NCBI GenBank assembly: GCA_949357655.1
Contig: CASHTG010000008.1
Span: 992,001-1,056,000, forward strand
From: Parascedosporium putredinis
Lineage: Eukaryota; Ascomycota; Sordariomycetes; Microascales; Microascaceae
DNA: 64,000 bases
Direction: 5' to 3'
This document shows, in pieces, positions 34,204 through 44,952 of the stretch. Every line of letters begins with the position of its first letter. Position 1 is the stretch's first letter. The notes under the pieces were generated by a model that was not told the origin of the DNA, did not search any database, and worked only from the letters and a program-made list of their open reading frames with translations. Made by a program: the position numbers and the translations under genes.

Positions 34204-36509
34204 TTAAAGTCGACCATGCGAATCAAAGAAGCCCAATAAACGCTTCTTCACCACAACGCCCAATACTCTAGCTGCGCCGTCCTCCACAATAACCAGATAT
34301 CGCAGCCCCAATTTGTCAAACATCTCTACCGCGTACTCGAGCGGCGCGCCGGCCTGGAGGAGTACCGGGTTTCTGTCAATGAGAGACGATAACGGAAGGT
34401 CCAGGATATCCACGTCTTGGATGACAGCCCCGGCCTCAGCCTCCACCTCGTCTATCCCGTGAAGCACGGACTCGAGATGTTCTTCGGACAAGTACCCGTG
34501 GCAAAGCCCCTGCTCATTAACAATGACCAGCCCCGAATCCATGAGGCCGCGGGCCTGCAGCCTATCCCGCTTCCGACGAAGCATCGAAGCGGAGATGCGA
34601 TACTCGGGCCCCGCAAACACCATGATCTCATCCATGGTCTTGGTCGGCCGGATCAGGGCCTCGGCCGTGGCCAAACCCTCGGAAATACGAATGTCGCGCA
34701 CCTTTCGGAGAGCCCGGTCGGAATCCAGAAACGGATGACCCATCAAGTGCTGGGACAAATCGTACACGCCGTCGGCGCTGATGCTGTCCGCGACCCACTT
34801 GGCGGTGAGGATGGCAATCATGAAGGGGGATGAAGTTGACCTCGCCCGTCAGCTCGAACATGATGACGGCCAAGCTCACCGTCATCCGGCTCACCCCGGC
34901 GAGAAAGGCCGCCGAACCCACCATGGCGAAGATGCCGGGCGAGATGTCGGGGACGACTTGCCCCACCATGCGCCCAAAGAGAGCGCCGGCATCCAACGCG
35001 GGAATAATGATGCCCGACGGAACCTTGCAGCCAAACGTAATGGTGGTCAAGATCAGCTTGACAAAGGTGCCCGAGATGAGCCACGCGTAATAAGGCCCCT
35101 TGCCGGAAATCTTGGCCTCCTGCTCGCAAATCCAATCCTCGCGCGTGTCGTTGCAGTCCACCAGCAACCGCTCCATAACAATATCCCCAGGATCACGAAT
35201 CAGCTGGTTCGGATACTGGAGCAGCGCCGTGATCAAGGCCACGAGCGCGAGCTCGAACACCGGGTTGCGCTTGATGAGGGGATCTGCCGGAAAAACTTGG
35301 ACCACCGAAAATTCGCACTACAAAACACGCCGCCGAACACGCCGCCGCACACGCCGAGAAAGACAAACGTGGTGTAGTGCACGAGCTGATAATTCACGCC
35401 GTAGTTGGTCTCGAACAGGACCAGCTTGCCCGTGCCCGTCGGGTTCAGCTCCTTGAGGGTGGCGGCGGCGACGAGGGAGCAGAGGAAGGAGCGCCAGAGG
35501 ACGCGCCGCGGGAAGTAGGTGCTGATCTCCTCGTAGCTGAACAGGACGCCGCCGATGGGAGCGCCGAACGCGACGGACAGACCCGCGGAGCACGCCACGC
35601 TGAGCATCTCCCTCATCTTGCGGGGGTTCGAGGCGTACTTGGGAATCAGGCTCGACACGAGGTAGCCCACGCAGGCGGAGATGTGGACGAACGGGCCTTC
35701 CTTGCCGAGGCACATGCCGGTCGAGACGGCGAACGTGGCGCCGACCGCTTTCACCACGAGGACCTTGAAGTCGAAGATGTGGGGGATCACGAAGCCCGAG
35801 AGCACCGTCTTGATTTCGGGGATCCCGCTGCCGGCAGCGAGATACATGGTCTTCCCGGCCGCGCTCCTGACGTACTTCGGGGTGCTGGAGGGCGGCTCTT
35901 CGTCGGCCTCTTTGGACTCCAGCACCATGGCCGGGAGGTTGGTCTTGGTCAACATCGTCAGGCTTCCGGCTATGACACCGAACACCAAGGCTAAACCGAC
36001 GTATATCGCGTACTTGGACGTAAAGGTGCCGGCCCACGGCTTCCAGTTGGAGCACGCCCCTTGAATCTCGCTGTCGTGCGGATCTGCGTCGAGCGAGCAG
36101 CACAATCGGCGGGGCAGCGACCAGTTGGCCACGCAGTAGCCTTCCTTCAATCAGCCACGGTGGCCACGCTCACGTCCACGGCAAACGCGACGCAGGCGGT
36201 GAGGATGCCAATGGCAAACGCGGCGATCCAGCCTAGGATGGAATCCCACCACGCGGCGACGACGCGCCGGATGCTGCGCCGTCGGGGCGGCACGGTCTCG
36301 GTTCGTCGAAGATTGTCGCTTACGAGATGATGGAGCCAGTCGATGGTGGAGTAGTCGTTGTACGGCAACACCTCTCCGTCGGGTACGCCGTGGCTCAGGA
36401 CATGGGCGAGACTTGCGCTCGAAGGCTCGCGTCTTGGCCTGGGCGCCAGAAGTGCCGTTGCCTCTGTTGCTGTTGCCGTTTGGGCATCTTTTCCTCCGTC
36501 TCTAGCCAT
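34204..36509 (-). CDS. ClC family voltage-gated chloride channel/antiporter
   Basis: A ClC-type chloride transporter with two C-terminal CBS domains, probably in Golgi, endosome or vacuole membranes as for yeast Gef1, where it supports ion and pH balance. No intron is visible. Diagnostic motifs: GSGIPEIK (chloride-binding Ser), GKEGPFVHIS (gating Glu), FGAPIGGVLFSYEE, and SGIIIPALDAG, the counterpart of the usual G-x-F-x-P motif. The CBS pair lies in the last ~170 residues (VFAGPEYRISASM onwards, and PLSSLIDRNPVLL to LGVVVKKRLLGFF). I prefer the start MARDGG at 36509; an in-frame ATG at 36557 would add 16 residues. Frame changes occur near 36147 (after TVADW), at the GGGG run 35278-35281 (one missing base) and at the GGGGG run 34825-34829, which looks like either one extra or two missing bases. 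Length ~770 residues is normal. Confidence 0.9.
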
Positions 36510-38591
36510 GGATGCGATCAACGTAAGGAAGGGGTATGAATTTGGGCTTTTGCTCATATGCAGATGACGTTAGCCAGCATGAAGATTCATAAAAAAAAAA
36601 AGAGTGATTAGGAAAAAGAATGGAGAATGGGGGCAGGCTTTACCACCTTCTCGTGTTGGACTAACACCAGTGGAAGCAGCGGACAGAGTGTTTGCCACAC
36701 GTCCAACACACTTCTATGTCGACCTCGCTGGCACCACAAATATGAACAACCGGACTCGAACGACACGGTTACCTACTCGACCGTGATAAAGGGAAGAAGG
36801 GACACAGAGAAGAATATGAACAAGGGAGAAAAGCCGTAAAATAAAGCAAAGAGAATAAAACCGCTCATGTCTGAGAAGCCACAAAACGTGGTGAAATCAA
36901 GGAAATGTAAGCGCAAAACCCCCGTACACCATATCACAACAGTGACGGCTCGTGACACCGCCATACTCGCGCAACTTGCTAGGAATGCGCGATAACCGAA
37001 GGCCGTGTGAGGAGCCCGCGCTCATCAGCAGTAGTATTTTTGGGGTGTGCCACCGCGTGATAGGATAGGTGCATCAGCGGTGATGCGTCAGTATCTGCTC
37101 CGCGGAGAAGCGCCGTCCCAGCGGCGGCACGTGTGCGCTTTTGAGAACGAAGATCACTTTGAATTTGCAGGTACAGTCTCGATTCATTGTCATTTGGTTT
37201 TGGTATCGGCATTTCTTTATTGTGACCTTCCAGCTAGCAATTTTGGGCAAACCAAGTAATGTTCTCTTCGTTCTTCCGTCTCGTTCTCTTCCAATGTCTG
37301 ATATCGAAAATGCCATCAGAAACCAATAGATAGACATGTTTTCACTCTTGAAGGGTGCCGCGGGCGGCGCTTATGTGCGTAGATGATTCACCTGCCTGGA
37401 CTGCATCTAGCCATTTATTGATGGATCGATCGACCTCTTTCCCCCACGTGCCGTCCATCCTTTCGGGTTGTATTTCCTAGGGATCTCCAACCCTCTTTGC
37501 TTTTTCTTATTCTCCTGTCAAGGGAGATCAGCCATGAGTGCTGCACATGTTTTAGCAAAGCGCATATAATGTCAGTACTTTTGTTAGAAAAGGGACCTCA
37601 TGAGCTAGAAGCTATGCAGACGCCATGATGTCATTGATTCAGCGCGTCCGTATATGAAAGCGCCGGGCAGTCGCTTCCCCGCCTCCCCCATACCTCACAC
37701 AAGAGTCAATAGCCCGTATGATGCTGCTCGTATTTTTAGTCACTATACTACTCGGGAAGCTCCAACTCAAATGTGGTTGATATCTGGGGTGCACGATAGA
37801 TTGATTTCAGAAAATGGATGGAGAGAGCCAGCCAGGTTGCCTACATTGATGTCCACTACGTGCGTGCCGAGCTGTCCGGCGTCAAGTACCAAATCACCCC
37901 GCACCAAGACACAAGCCCACGCCATTTAAACGACGGATCCTCCAGCCCGTCCCTCTAACCCTCAAGGCCTCGATTTCCCCCTTTTTCCATCCTTTGGCGA
38001 AGGCAAATACCAGACGCGTATCCCGTCCGCCTCCAGCCAACGCCTGAATTCTAAAGCCATTGCCAAGCCCCAAGGGGGCCACGGACACGGAATCACATTA
38101 TTCATTCCTCTCGGTTGGAAAAAGGACAGCTCTAGGGGCCCGTGGCGGTCGACCGACGCGGTACAATTATCTGCGGTTTTTCTCGCTACAAAGATTACGT
38201 TGTCGCAGAGGAGGCACATGTTGTTGCGTGGTCAATTGAACAATTGGTAGGTGAAGATTCGATATCCATCGTCTATTGATTTTCTAGCACCTATCTCGGG
38301 CAAATTCTTTCAAATGCAAATTCGTGGATATATGTCTAACAAGCAAAGATTTGTTTTTAAAAACGAGGCAAGCAAGTCTATTCCGTGCTTTTTTTTGGTT
38401 CACTTTCTTTTCCATCATTCATTTCCGGGGTTGTTGTTGTTGTTGTTGTTGTTGTTGTGCTATTGTTTTGTGGGGGTCGAGTACCAAGCTAAAGGGGGCT
38501 GTGAAATCCAAAAAGGAGATTGCAATCGCCTTCCTATCTCGGTGGTCGAAAAGGTTGTAATTTTTCATACCCCCTTTTTTCTTTGTTTCGT
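36510..38591. other. Intergenic region
   Basis: Upstream region of the ClC gene and 3' flank of the desaturase. It has a (TTG)9 microsatellite at 38431-38457. No gene recognised. Confidence 0.45.
38431..38457. repeat. (TTG)9 microsatellite
   Basis: Nine perfect TTG units, about 135 nt beyond the stop codon of the desaturase gene. Confidence 0.95.
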
Positions 38592-40177
38592 TTACTGGCT
38601 CTTCTTGACGGTGTGGGCCCAGTACATCTCGCCGGGAACTTCCTCGACGGGGACGACGTACTTGCACTCGGTGAAAGTGGGCCAAAGCTGGTCCAAGAAG
38701 GAGTGGTCGCAGTGGTACAGATCGCCGAGGATGGGCTTGATGGCCTCGGTGGCTTCGTCGGCGTAGTAAAGGGGATTTTGCTATCGTCTCGAGTTAGCGC
38801 ATAGTTCACAATTTTCCCCTTCCGAAGCACCCCGTGCGAAATGACGCATGGCACTACTACACTGGGCGAACAGAGTGGGAAAGAATCAAGGGCATGGGAG
38901 CCGACTTACGCAAACAGATGGTGGACGACGTGGGTCTCGATGATCCCGTGGAAGAGATATCGGCCGATGAAGCCAAAGTCGCGGTCGACGGTGGCGAGGA
39001 GCCCTTGACGTAGGTCCAGTTGTCGGCGTCAAAGTGGGGAGCTCGGGGTGGGTGTGGTGGAGGTAGGTAATGGCAACTACAGGCACACGCGCACCAGGTC
39101 AGTAAGGGCTCACCGAGAGAAAATGAAGAAGAAACACAAAGAAGACTTACCCAGCCAGTGGTGGACCCAGAAGTAAGGGACGGCATAGAGGAGGAACATG
39201 TTCCAGCCTCCGACAATCGTGGCGCCGTAGTAGATCATGCTCGCGGTGATGAGGAGGCCAATATCGGTGACAAAGACCCAGAAGCGCTCGCTGGGACGGA
39301 AGATGGGGCTCATGGGGTCGAAGTGGCTCTGGGGCCACCAGCTGGAGGGTTCGCGCTGGAGGCTGTCGACGCCGCGGGTGACGTTGAAGAGGAGGTAGGC
39401 CTGCCAGCCGAAGAGCTGGTGGGTGAGGAGGCGGACGAGGGCGACGATGGGGGCGTCCTCGAAGAGGTCGTCCTCGACGCGGATGCCGAGGATGCGGCGC
39501 TCCTTGTGCTCGGCCTCGGTGCGGGGCACGAAAGCCATGTCCTTCTCCATGTGGCCGGTGAAGCGGTGGTGGCGGGCGTGGGAGTACTTCCACGAGAAGT
39601 AAGGGACCATGAGGAAGGAGTGGGCGGCCCAGCCGATGACGTTGTTGACGCGGGGGTACAGCGAGAAGGCGCCGTGGCCGCACTCGTGGGCGAGGATCCA
39701 GAGACCCGTGCACACGAGGCCCTGGACGAAGCCGTAGGCGACCCAGGCGGCGCCGCGGACGCGCGCGTCCTCGATGCCGGGGATGTAGGTGATGGCGGCG
39801 TAGGCCAGCGCCGCGATGAAGAGGGCGTCCCGCACGAGATACGCGCACGAGATCCAGAGCGAGGGCTGGAAGCAGTGGGCGGGGATGGCGTTGCGGATGG
39901 TGTTGATGTCGGGGTATTCCCGAGGGGTTCGCTCAATGACCGTCTGCTTCTGCGAGGGGGCGGAGTTAGCAAAGACGAGGAGAGGGGGCCACCAAGGAGG
40001 AGGCGCAAACAGAAGGGACAAATAGAAAGGGGCATGACGATAGTCTGCTTGCTTGCTTACCTTGGTCGCCTTGCCAGCGTTTGTTTGAGTGGCGCCTGGG
40101 ACCGACGTCGATTCGGTCTTGGAGGCAGGCTTCAGCCATAGGAAGAAGGCCGCCATGGTGGCCGCGACTGAAGACAT
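38592..40177 (-). CDS. Delta-12 type (oleate) fatty acid desaturase
   Basis: A membrane di-iron desaturase of the endoplasmic reticulum that likely converts oleate to linoleate. Exons 40177-40061, 39952-39151, 39076-38911, 38780-38592. The three His boxes are present: HECGH (LAHECGHGAF), HARHH (YSHARHHRFTG) and HVVHH (ETHVVHHLF). The spacing and the end region (TECKYVVPVEEVPGEMYWAH) fit fungal delta-12 enzymes better than delta-9 or delta-15, but regioselectivity cannot be proven from sequence. The N-terminal leader is basic and Ser-rich with no signal peptide. Two frame changes in exon 3 (after HPELP and after YVKG) and one at AAA 38768-38770 in exon 4 each need one added base. About 425 residues, normal for the family. 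Confidence 0.88.
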
Positions 40178-43100
40178 GGTGGGCAGGCTCGCTGTGGCGG
40201 GACTGATGAGACTCTTGAGCGCAACGAGGGGGTTCGACTCAAGAAGGGGAGGGGACGTCTCAGAGGAGAGGAAGATGGGAGAAGAGGGAAGGGAAGGAGA
40301 GGAAGAGAGAGAAGAAAGAAGAAGAAAAAGGAAAAGGAGACTGAAAAGTACTGCAAGGAAAAAAAAACTATGAAAAAAAAATCTAATCTTGGGCAAGGTC
40401 CCCAAAGGATCTACTTTTTTTTTTTCTGCCAAATCTTTTTGGGGGGCCTGCTTCCTTTGTTTCCTCCTTTTTCTTTTCCCCTTCTATTTCTACATGTATT
40501 TTCCCCTGGAACTCAGCTTGGGCCCGCCAAGCCAAAGTCGCCCCTGGAGAGGAGTTTGGGTTTGGTCAAACTGAAAAATACTTTGCTCCCTTTTCGACTC
40601 GTTTTCCCACTGTTTTTGCCCTGAGACTTTTGCGTGCGCGCTCTCACAATTTCCTTTGTCAATTCATCAATGAATTCTCTTTTTTTTTTTTTTTTTTTTC
40701 TTCTTTATCCCTCTCCTACCTTGGGCCGACACCCCCTGTTCTCCCATTCTCGCATGCACCCCCTGCCACCCCCTCCGATCATGTCGCCCTAAACTTTATT
40801 GAGTGTTACTACAGCCAATTCAGTGCCGCTATTGGCTGATCTCTGCTGTGTCAGGGGTTTGTTTCCACGCCTCAGGTTGGATCGCGAATTGGTTCCTTCC
40901 AGGGTCCGCGTACTCGAGCTAGCAGTCCATGTACTCTTTCTGCTGAGGCGAGGCAGATTTCCCGCCGATTCGTCTGCGCAAGTACAACGCAGCTATCCCT
41001 CGGAACATCCCTCCGGCCCGTGTTGTTGAGGACGCTATGGGAAATGGGCTCCACCAAAAGCCTCTGGAGCACGAGTTTTTTCCTCTTGTCTTCTCAACCG
41101 ACTCGACAAGTCGCCAGGCTTGGGAAAAACCTAGGGTCCACGACTCGTCTCAGGTCGAAAACCAAAAAAGGAGAAACAAACGAAGAAAAAGGAAGAAAAG
41201 AAGGTCGGTGCCGTTCTGGTGGCGTCCCCTTTAGAAAATTCGGCGAAATTCCGTTTCCTCCCTTCCCTTCCCTTTCCCCCTTTTGCTCCCTTTCCCTCTC
41301 CAAAACAAGACCCACACGCGTGGAATGGGGGAATGGGGAAAAAGAGGGAAATGGGGAATAGGAGAAAAGCTGATCTTTCCCAGCCACTTCAGAGCCCCGT
41401 TTTTCCAATCTTCGGCGATAGCGATAATCGCTCCCCTTTCTCTGTCTCCGCTGCGAGGCGAGAAAAAAAAGGGGGCGGTAGGGAACCAAGCCAACCGATC
41501 CATCCCACCATGTGCCCTCGAGATACTGTCGGTCCACACTTGCATGCGTCTTCCATGCCATGTGCGTGTGCGTGTGCGTACGAGGTGTGTCAAAGTCCCG
41601 CCCATCTGCCACGAAGCGCCACCTGTGAAGCATCCCACCCTTTTTTCCTATTTTGTCTCCGATGGGATGTGCCATGTCCAGCTCTCACCGTCTTCTCCCA
41701 CGCTCGTATGTCCGCCTTGAGAGAAAAAAAAAAGTCTCGTCAGCGTCAATGCTTTTCAACTGTCTGCCGGACTCTCCTACCCCGGAGCCCTAGCAACAAA
41801 TGGGGATCCAGAGGTATCAAATCACGACCATTGTCGATGGATGGCGTATTATTATCGTGGAACAAAAAAGCCAGCCGATCCCCACCCGCATCCACCCGAG
41901 ATGAGCGAGGACCGGAACCGGCTTGGCTAGCCAGTCTCCATCCCGAGAGAAACGGTACAATCTCTATTGCCATCGCCAAGTTGTTCATTGGCCCCTTTGC
42001 GGAATGATATGGAGTAGCGTAGAGTGCACGAAGCCCCTCCCCTGCGCACAGGTGGGCGGACGAAAAGCCTAGAGCCATCCAGATCAATGGGTGGTTCAAC
42101 ATTCACCTCAAGTGCTCCTCACCGCCTTCTGTGTGCACTGGTGGTTGGGCCAGCCCCCACCCTGCCGCCAGCATTATTCCCGAGTCCAACCCTGATGCCC
42201 ACCAAGTCATCCACGTTTGTCTGACTGAGACGAAATCCCCAGACCAAGCCCGTCCTCCGCTCGAGCACAACTCCGCACGCCACCGCTCCGATGGCCTGGC
42301 CGCCGAGGTGCTGGATCGGTGGATCCAAGTGGTGCGGGGACATGACTGGCTCCTCTCCTCCCCTTCCCGCTCCTATAAGAAAAAAATAAAAAATAAAAAA
42401 GTGAAGAAAAACATCTCGGGTATGCTTATGGTCTAGAGCTCTCTGAACTGCTGTGGGGGTGACTTTTCATCCACCAGCCTCAGCGCAGTGGACTACTGTT
42501 GCTGCTTCGTCAGCCACATACATCCTATTTTGGATTGCCTCTTTTTTTTTTTTCTTTTTTCTTTCTTTAACAGTCCCGGGAATTCGGTACGCGTGACTGA
42601 AAAGGGGCGCGTTCTGCCTGCAATTCACATTCGCCACGGCAGAGCTCGCGTTTCACAGCATCACATCAGGCGATGAAGAAAATAAAAAGCAAAAGTCTTT
42701 TATTTTATTTTTCACTCCTCTTTTGGCCTTTATATGCTCCATTTCACGTCTTGCTTTTAAATGAGCATTTACAGGAAAATAAAATCCATGGCCAGAGGAG
42801 GGGGTTAAGTATTAATAGACCTTGGTTTCCGAAACTGTGCATCGATCATTGCCAACCCATCATCCCCAGGAGTGCTGGCCAATACCCACCCTAACGATAT
42901 ATTCCGCATCTCTGGATCGAAAGTTTGATGGACTGTATTTACATTGGAAACGTTTCCCGGATCATTACATATTAATGCCCCTACGTAGGGGATATTATAG
43001 CAGCTGTCAAGTGGCACTAACTGCTCGTCTCCGAGGAGGGAGCATCGACACGACAAAACACATTCAAGGTTTGCACAGAAAAGTAAAACTTTGTGAATAC

Positions 43101-43260
43101 CGCATCACCCCCGGCGCACGATCAGGAGAGCGCCACCGCCAGAACAGCCAAGGCCATCCCTCCCAGAAGACTTCTTGACGCGCTCCCCTAACCTCACCGC
43201 CGCGCTCTCGTCATCAGAGCCCTCGCCCCCGTCCGCGGCGCCAGTCGTAGCGGCACCGTC
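40178..43260. other. Large intergenic region upstream of the desaturase
   Basis: No gene recognised. It is marked by pyrimidine-rich tracts, including 20 T at 40680-40699, and A-rich runs. The segment 43122-43260 may be the read-through tail of the next gene. Confidence 0.45.
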
Positions 43261-43895
43261 CTAGATCGCGGCCTTGGTCGCGGGGCAGCCCGCTTTGGAC
43301 ATGATGTCGGAGTAGTCTGAGTTGAAAACCTGATAACTAAGGGTGATGGTATTTTTGTCGTCGACCGGGTATTCCGTCGGAGGAGGAGCCGCCATCTTGT
43401 CGAGACCCGCCGTCAGGACTGCCGGGACCATGTGTCCCCATACATAACAGCTGTCGTGCGCCGTCGACTCCGTCCTCGTGCTGCCGCCAGAGACAATTGT
43501 CTTGACGCAGCTGACGCTGTCGTCGGCACCCGCTCTATCGCAGCTCCACGTTGTCGTGCTGTTGTCCACACGGTACGTCGTCGTTCCCCCGTAAGCCATA
43601 CCCTCCGCTAGAATCGTATACGCCGCCGTTGCGGGATAGATGCCCGCGTCGCGGCAAGCGTCGTTTTCCGGGGAGGCATCCGACCCGCAGTCCACGCGAA
43701 GTGTGGTCGCCCGGTGCGCCACCAGAAGGGACGAGCCCTTGTCGTCGGTCGTGTGCACGGAGTCTGTGGTTACCGTGACCACGGAGGCCTCGACGTACAG
43801 AGGCCGCGAGTCGAGAAAGAGTACGCGCTCGGCCGGGTCGATTGCTAGGGTTGGTAGCACGAGGAGTCAAGCATGAAAAGCGCTCGGATAGCCAT
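43261..43895 (-). CDS. Small secreted Cys-containing protein, possibly formerly GPI-anchored
   Basis: I do not recognise the family. The start at 43895 gives a leader MAIRALFML that becomes a convincing signal peptide (continuing LLVLPTLA) if one base is added near 43870. The mature part has six Cys (in LRVDCGSD, NDACRDAG, TWSCDRA, VSCVKT, DSCYVWG, KAGCPAT) and many Ser/Thr, so an extracellular disulphide-bonded protein is likely. The frame ends at a TAG (43263-43261). Beyond the stop the same frame stays open with a Gly/Asp/Ser-rich linker, and a hydrophobic MALAVLAVALS ending in TGA (43157-43122) lies in a nearby frame, as expected for a GPI signal. The TAG could be a real truncation, an error, or a C-to-T change (CAG to TAG). 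The span given ends at the TAG; the longer form would reach 43122. Confidence 0.6.
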
Positions 43896-44952
43896 GGTGG
43901 CGTGCTTTATTGCTCGATGGCTCGTAATGCACAGAGATGGAAAGAGAGCGGGGAGGGAGAAATAGTGGTTGGTAGTGCCGGGAGATGTGATGTGGCAGCT
44001 CTGGTCCCTATAAAGATGTGCGGGAGGGATGGCGATGGCTGCCTGCGTTGACTCTTTACTCTTTACCGTCCATTAATTGGCAGGGGCTTATTGAGATTGT
44101 TGGCCCGGCCCGTGAGTTCAACTCGCTGTGACCCTTGGTTAGCAACGTCCGGCTTTTAATGAATCGACCACCTCAATTGCGATGCTTAATCCTACAGCCG
44201 AGAAATGGGGAAATGACAGCAAAGGACTCACTCAGCCATTGTCAGACTAGACCTCCTTTTGCGAACTGCCCGGTCGCCAGGATCAACTGATGTGTTACAC
44301 AGCCCCTCTTCATTGGGAGCATTGGGAACGGGATCCTGGCACTGACTCACAGTCGGACGTAGAATTTTGGGGGAAAATAAATATGGCATCCAACAAGTCT
44401 TCCTCAGTATCTTAGCTGGAACTTGGGCCCTTGAAAAGATAAACTTCATCTGTCAATTGCTGCTGGAGGAGAAAACGATTTACAGTCTCTTTTATGAAAA
44501 ATCTTAAAGGGCGGCCGACGTCGATGGTCCTGGTTGGAAGCAACGTAAGGATTATTATGCAACGTTGGAGACGATGAAGAGGGTGGACGTCAACCGGCAT
44601 CGAGGCCTAAAATGGAATGCAGGGGTTGAATCTGGTGTGTGGGACCCACGAGCCTAATCGTTTTCATCTGTTCTTAATGAAACCTACATGCATGTCTGTA
44701 GAATGCGATGTAATCACGTCGAACAGATATCATTTTGCTATAGAAACACCAAGGAAGACTTTAAAGAGGTAATGAAATTCATCCTTGCGTATTTAAAGAC
44801 TGCTCAACAACACTCTTTCTTTCTATAGTACAGGAACCGTAAAACTTATACCAGCTGCCCTTGCTTGAACTCCATGCGCCCGCCCCATCAAGCACTCCAC
44901 AAGCTCAGAGAGAGCCCTCCCGCGAGCCCCGAAAAGGCCGGCCCTCCCTAAA
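43896..44952. other. Intergenic region
   Basis: Upstream of the small secreted protein and 3' of the PEP synthase. No gene seen. Confidence 0.5.

Noticed and set aside
38431..38457. (TTG)9 as part of a coding region
   Set aside because: It lies beyond the desaturase stop codon and no gene model crosses it; it is treated as a microsatellite.
39158..40141. A 327-codon plus-strand open frame opposite the desaturase gene
   Set aside because: It is the antisense shadow of the desaturase exons; the repetitive Glu/Asp/Val/Gly composition follows from GC-rich codon third positions.
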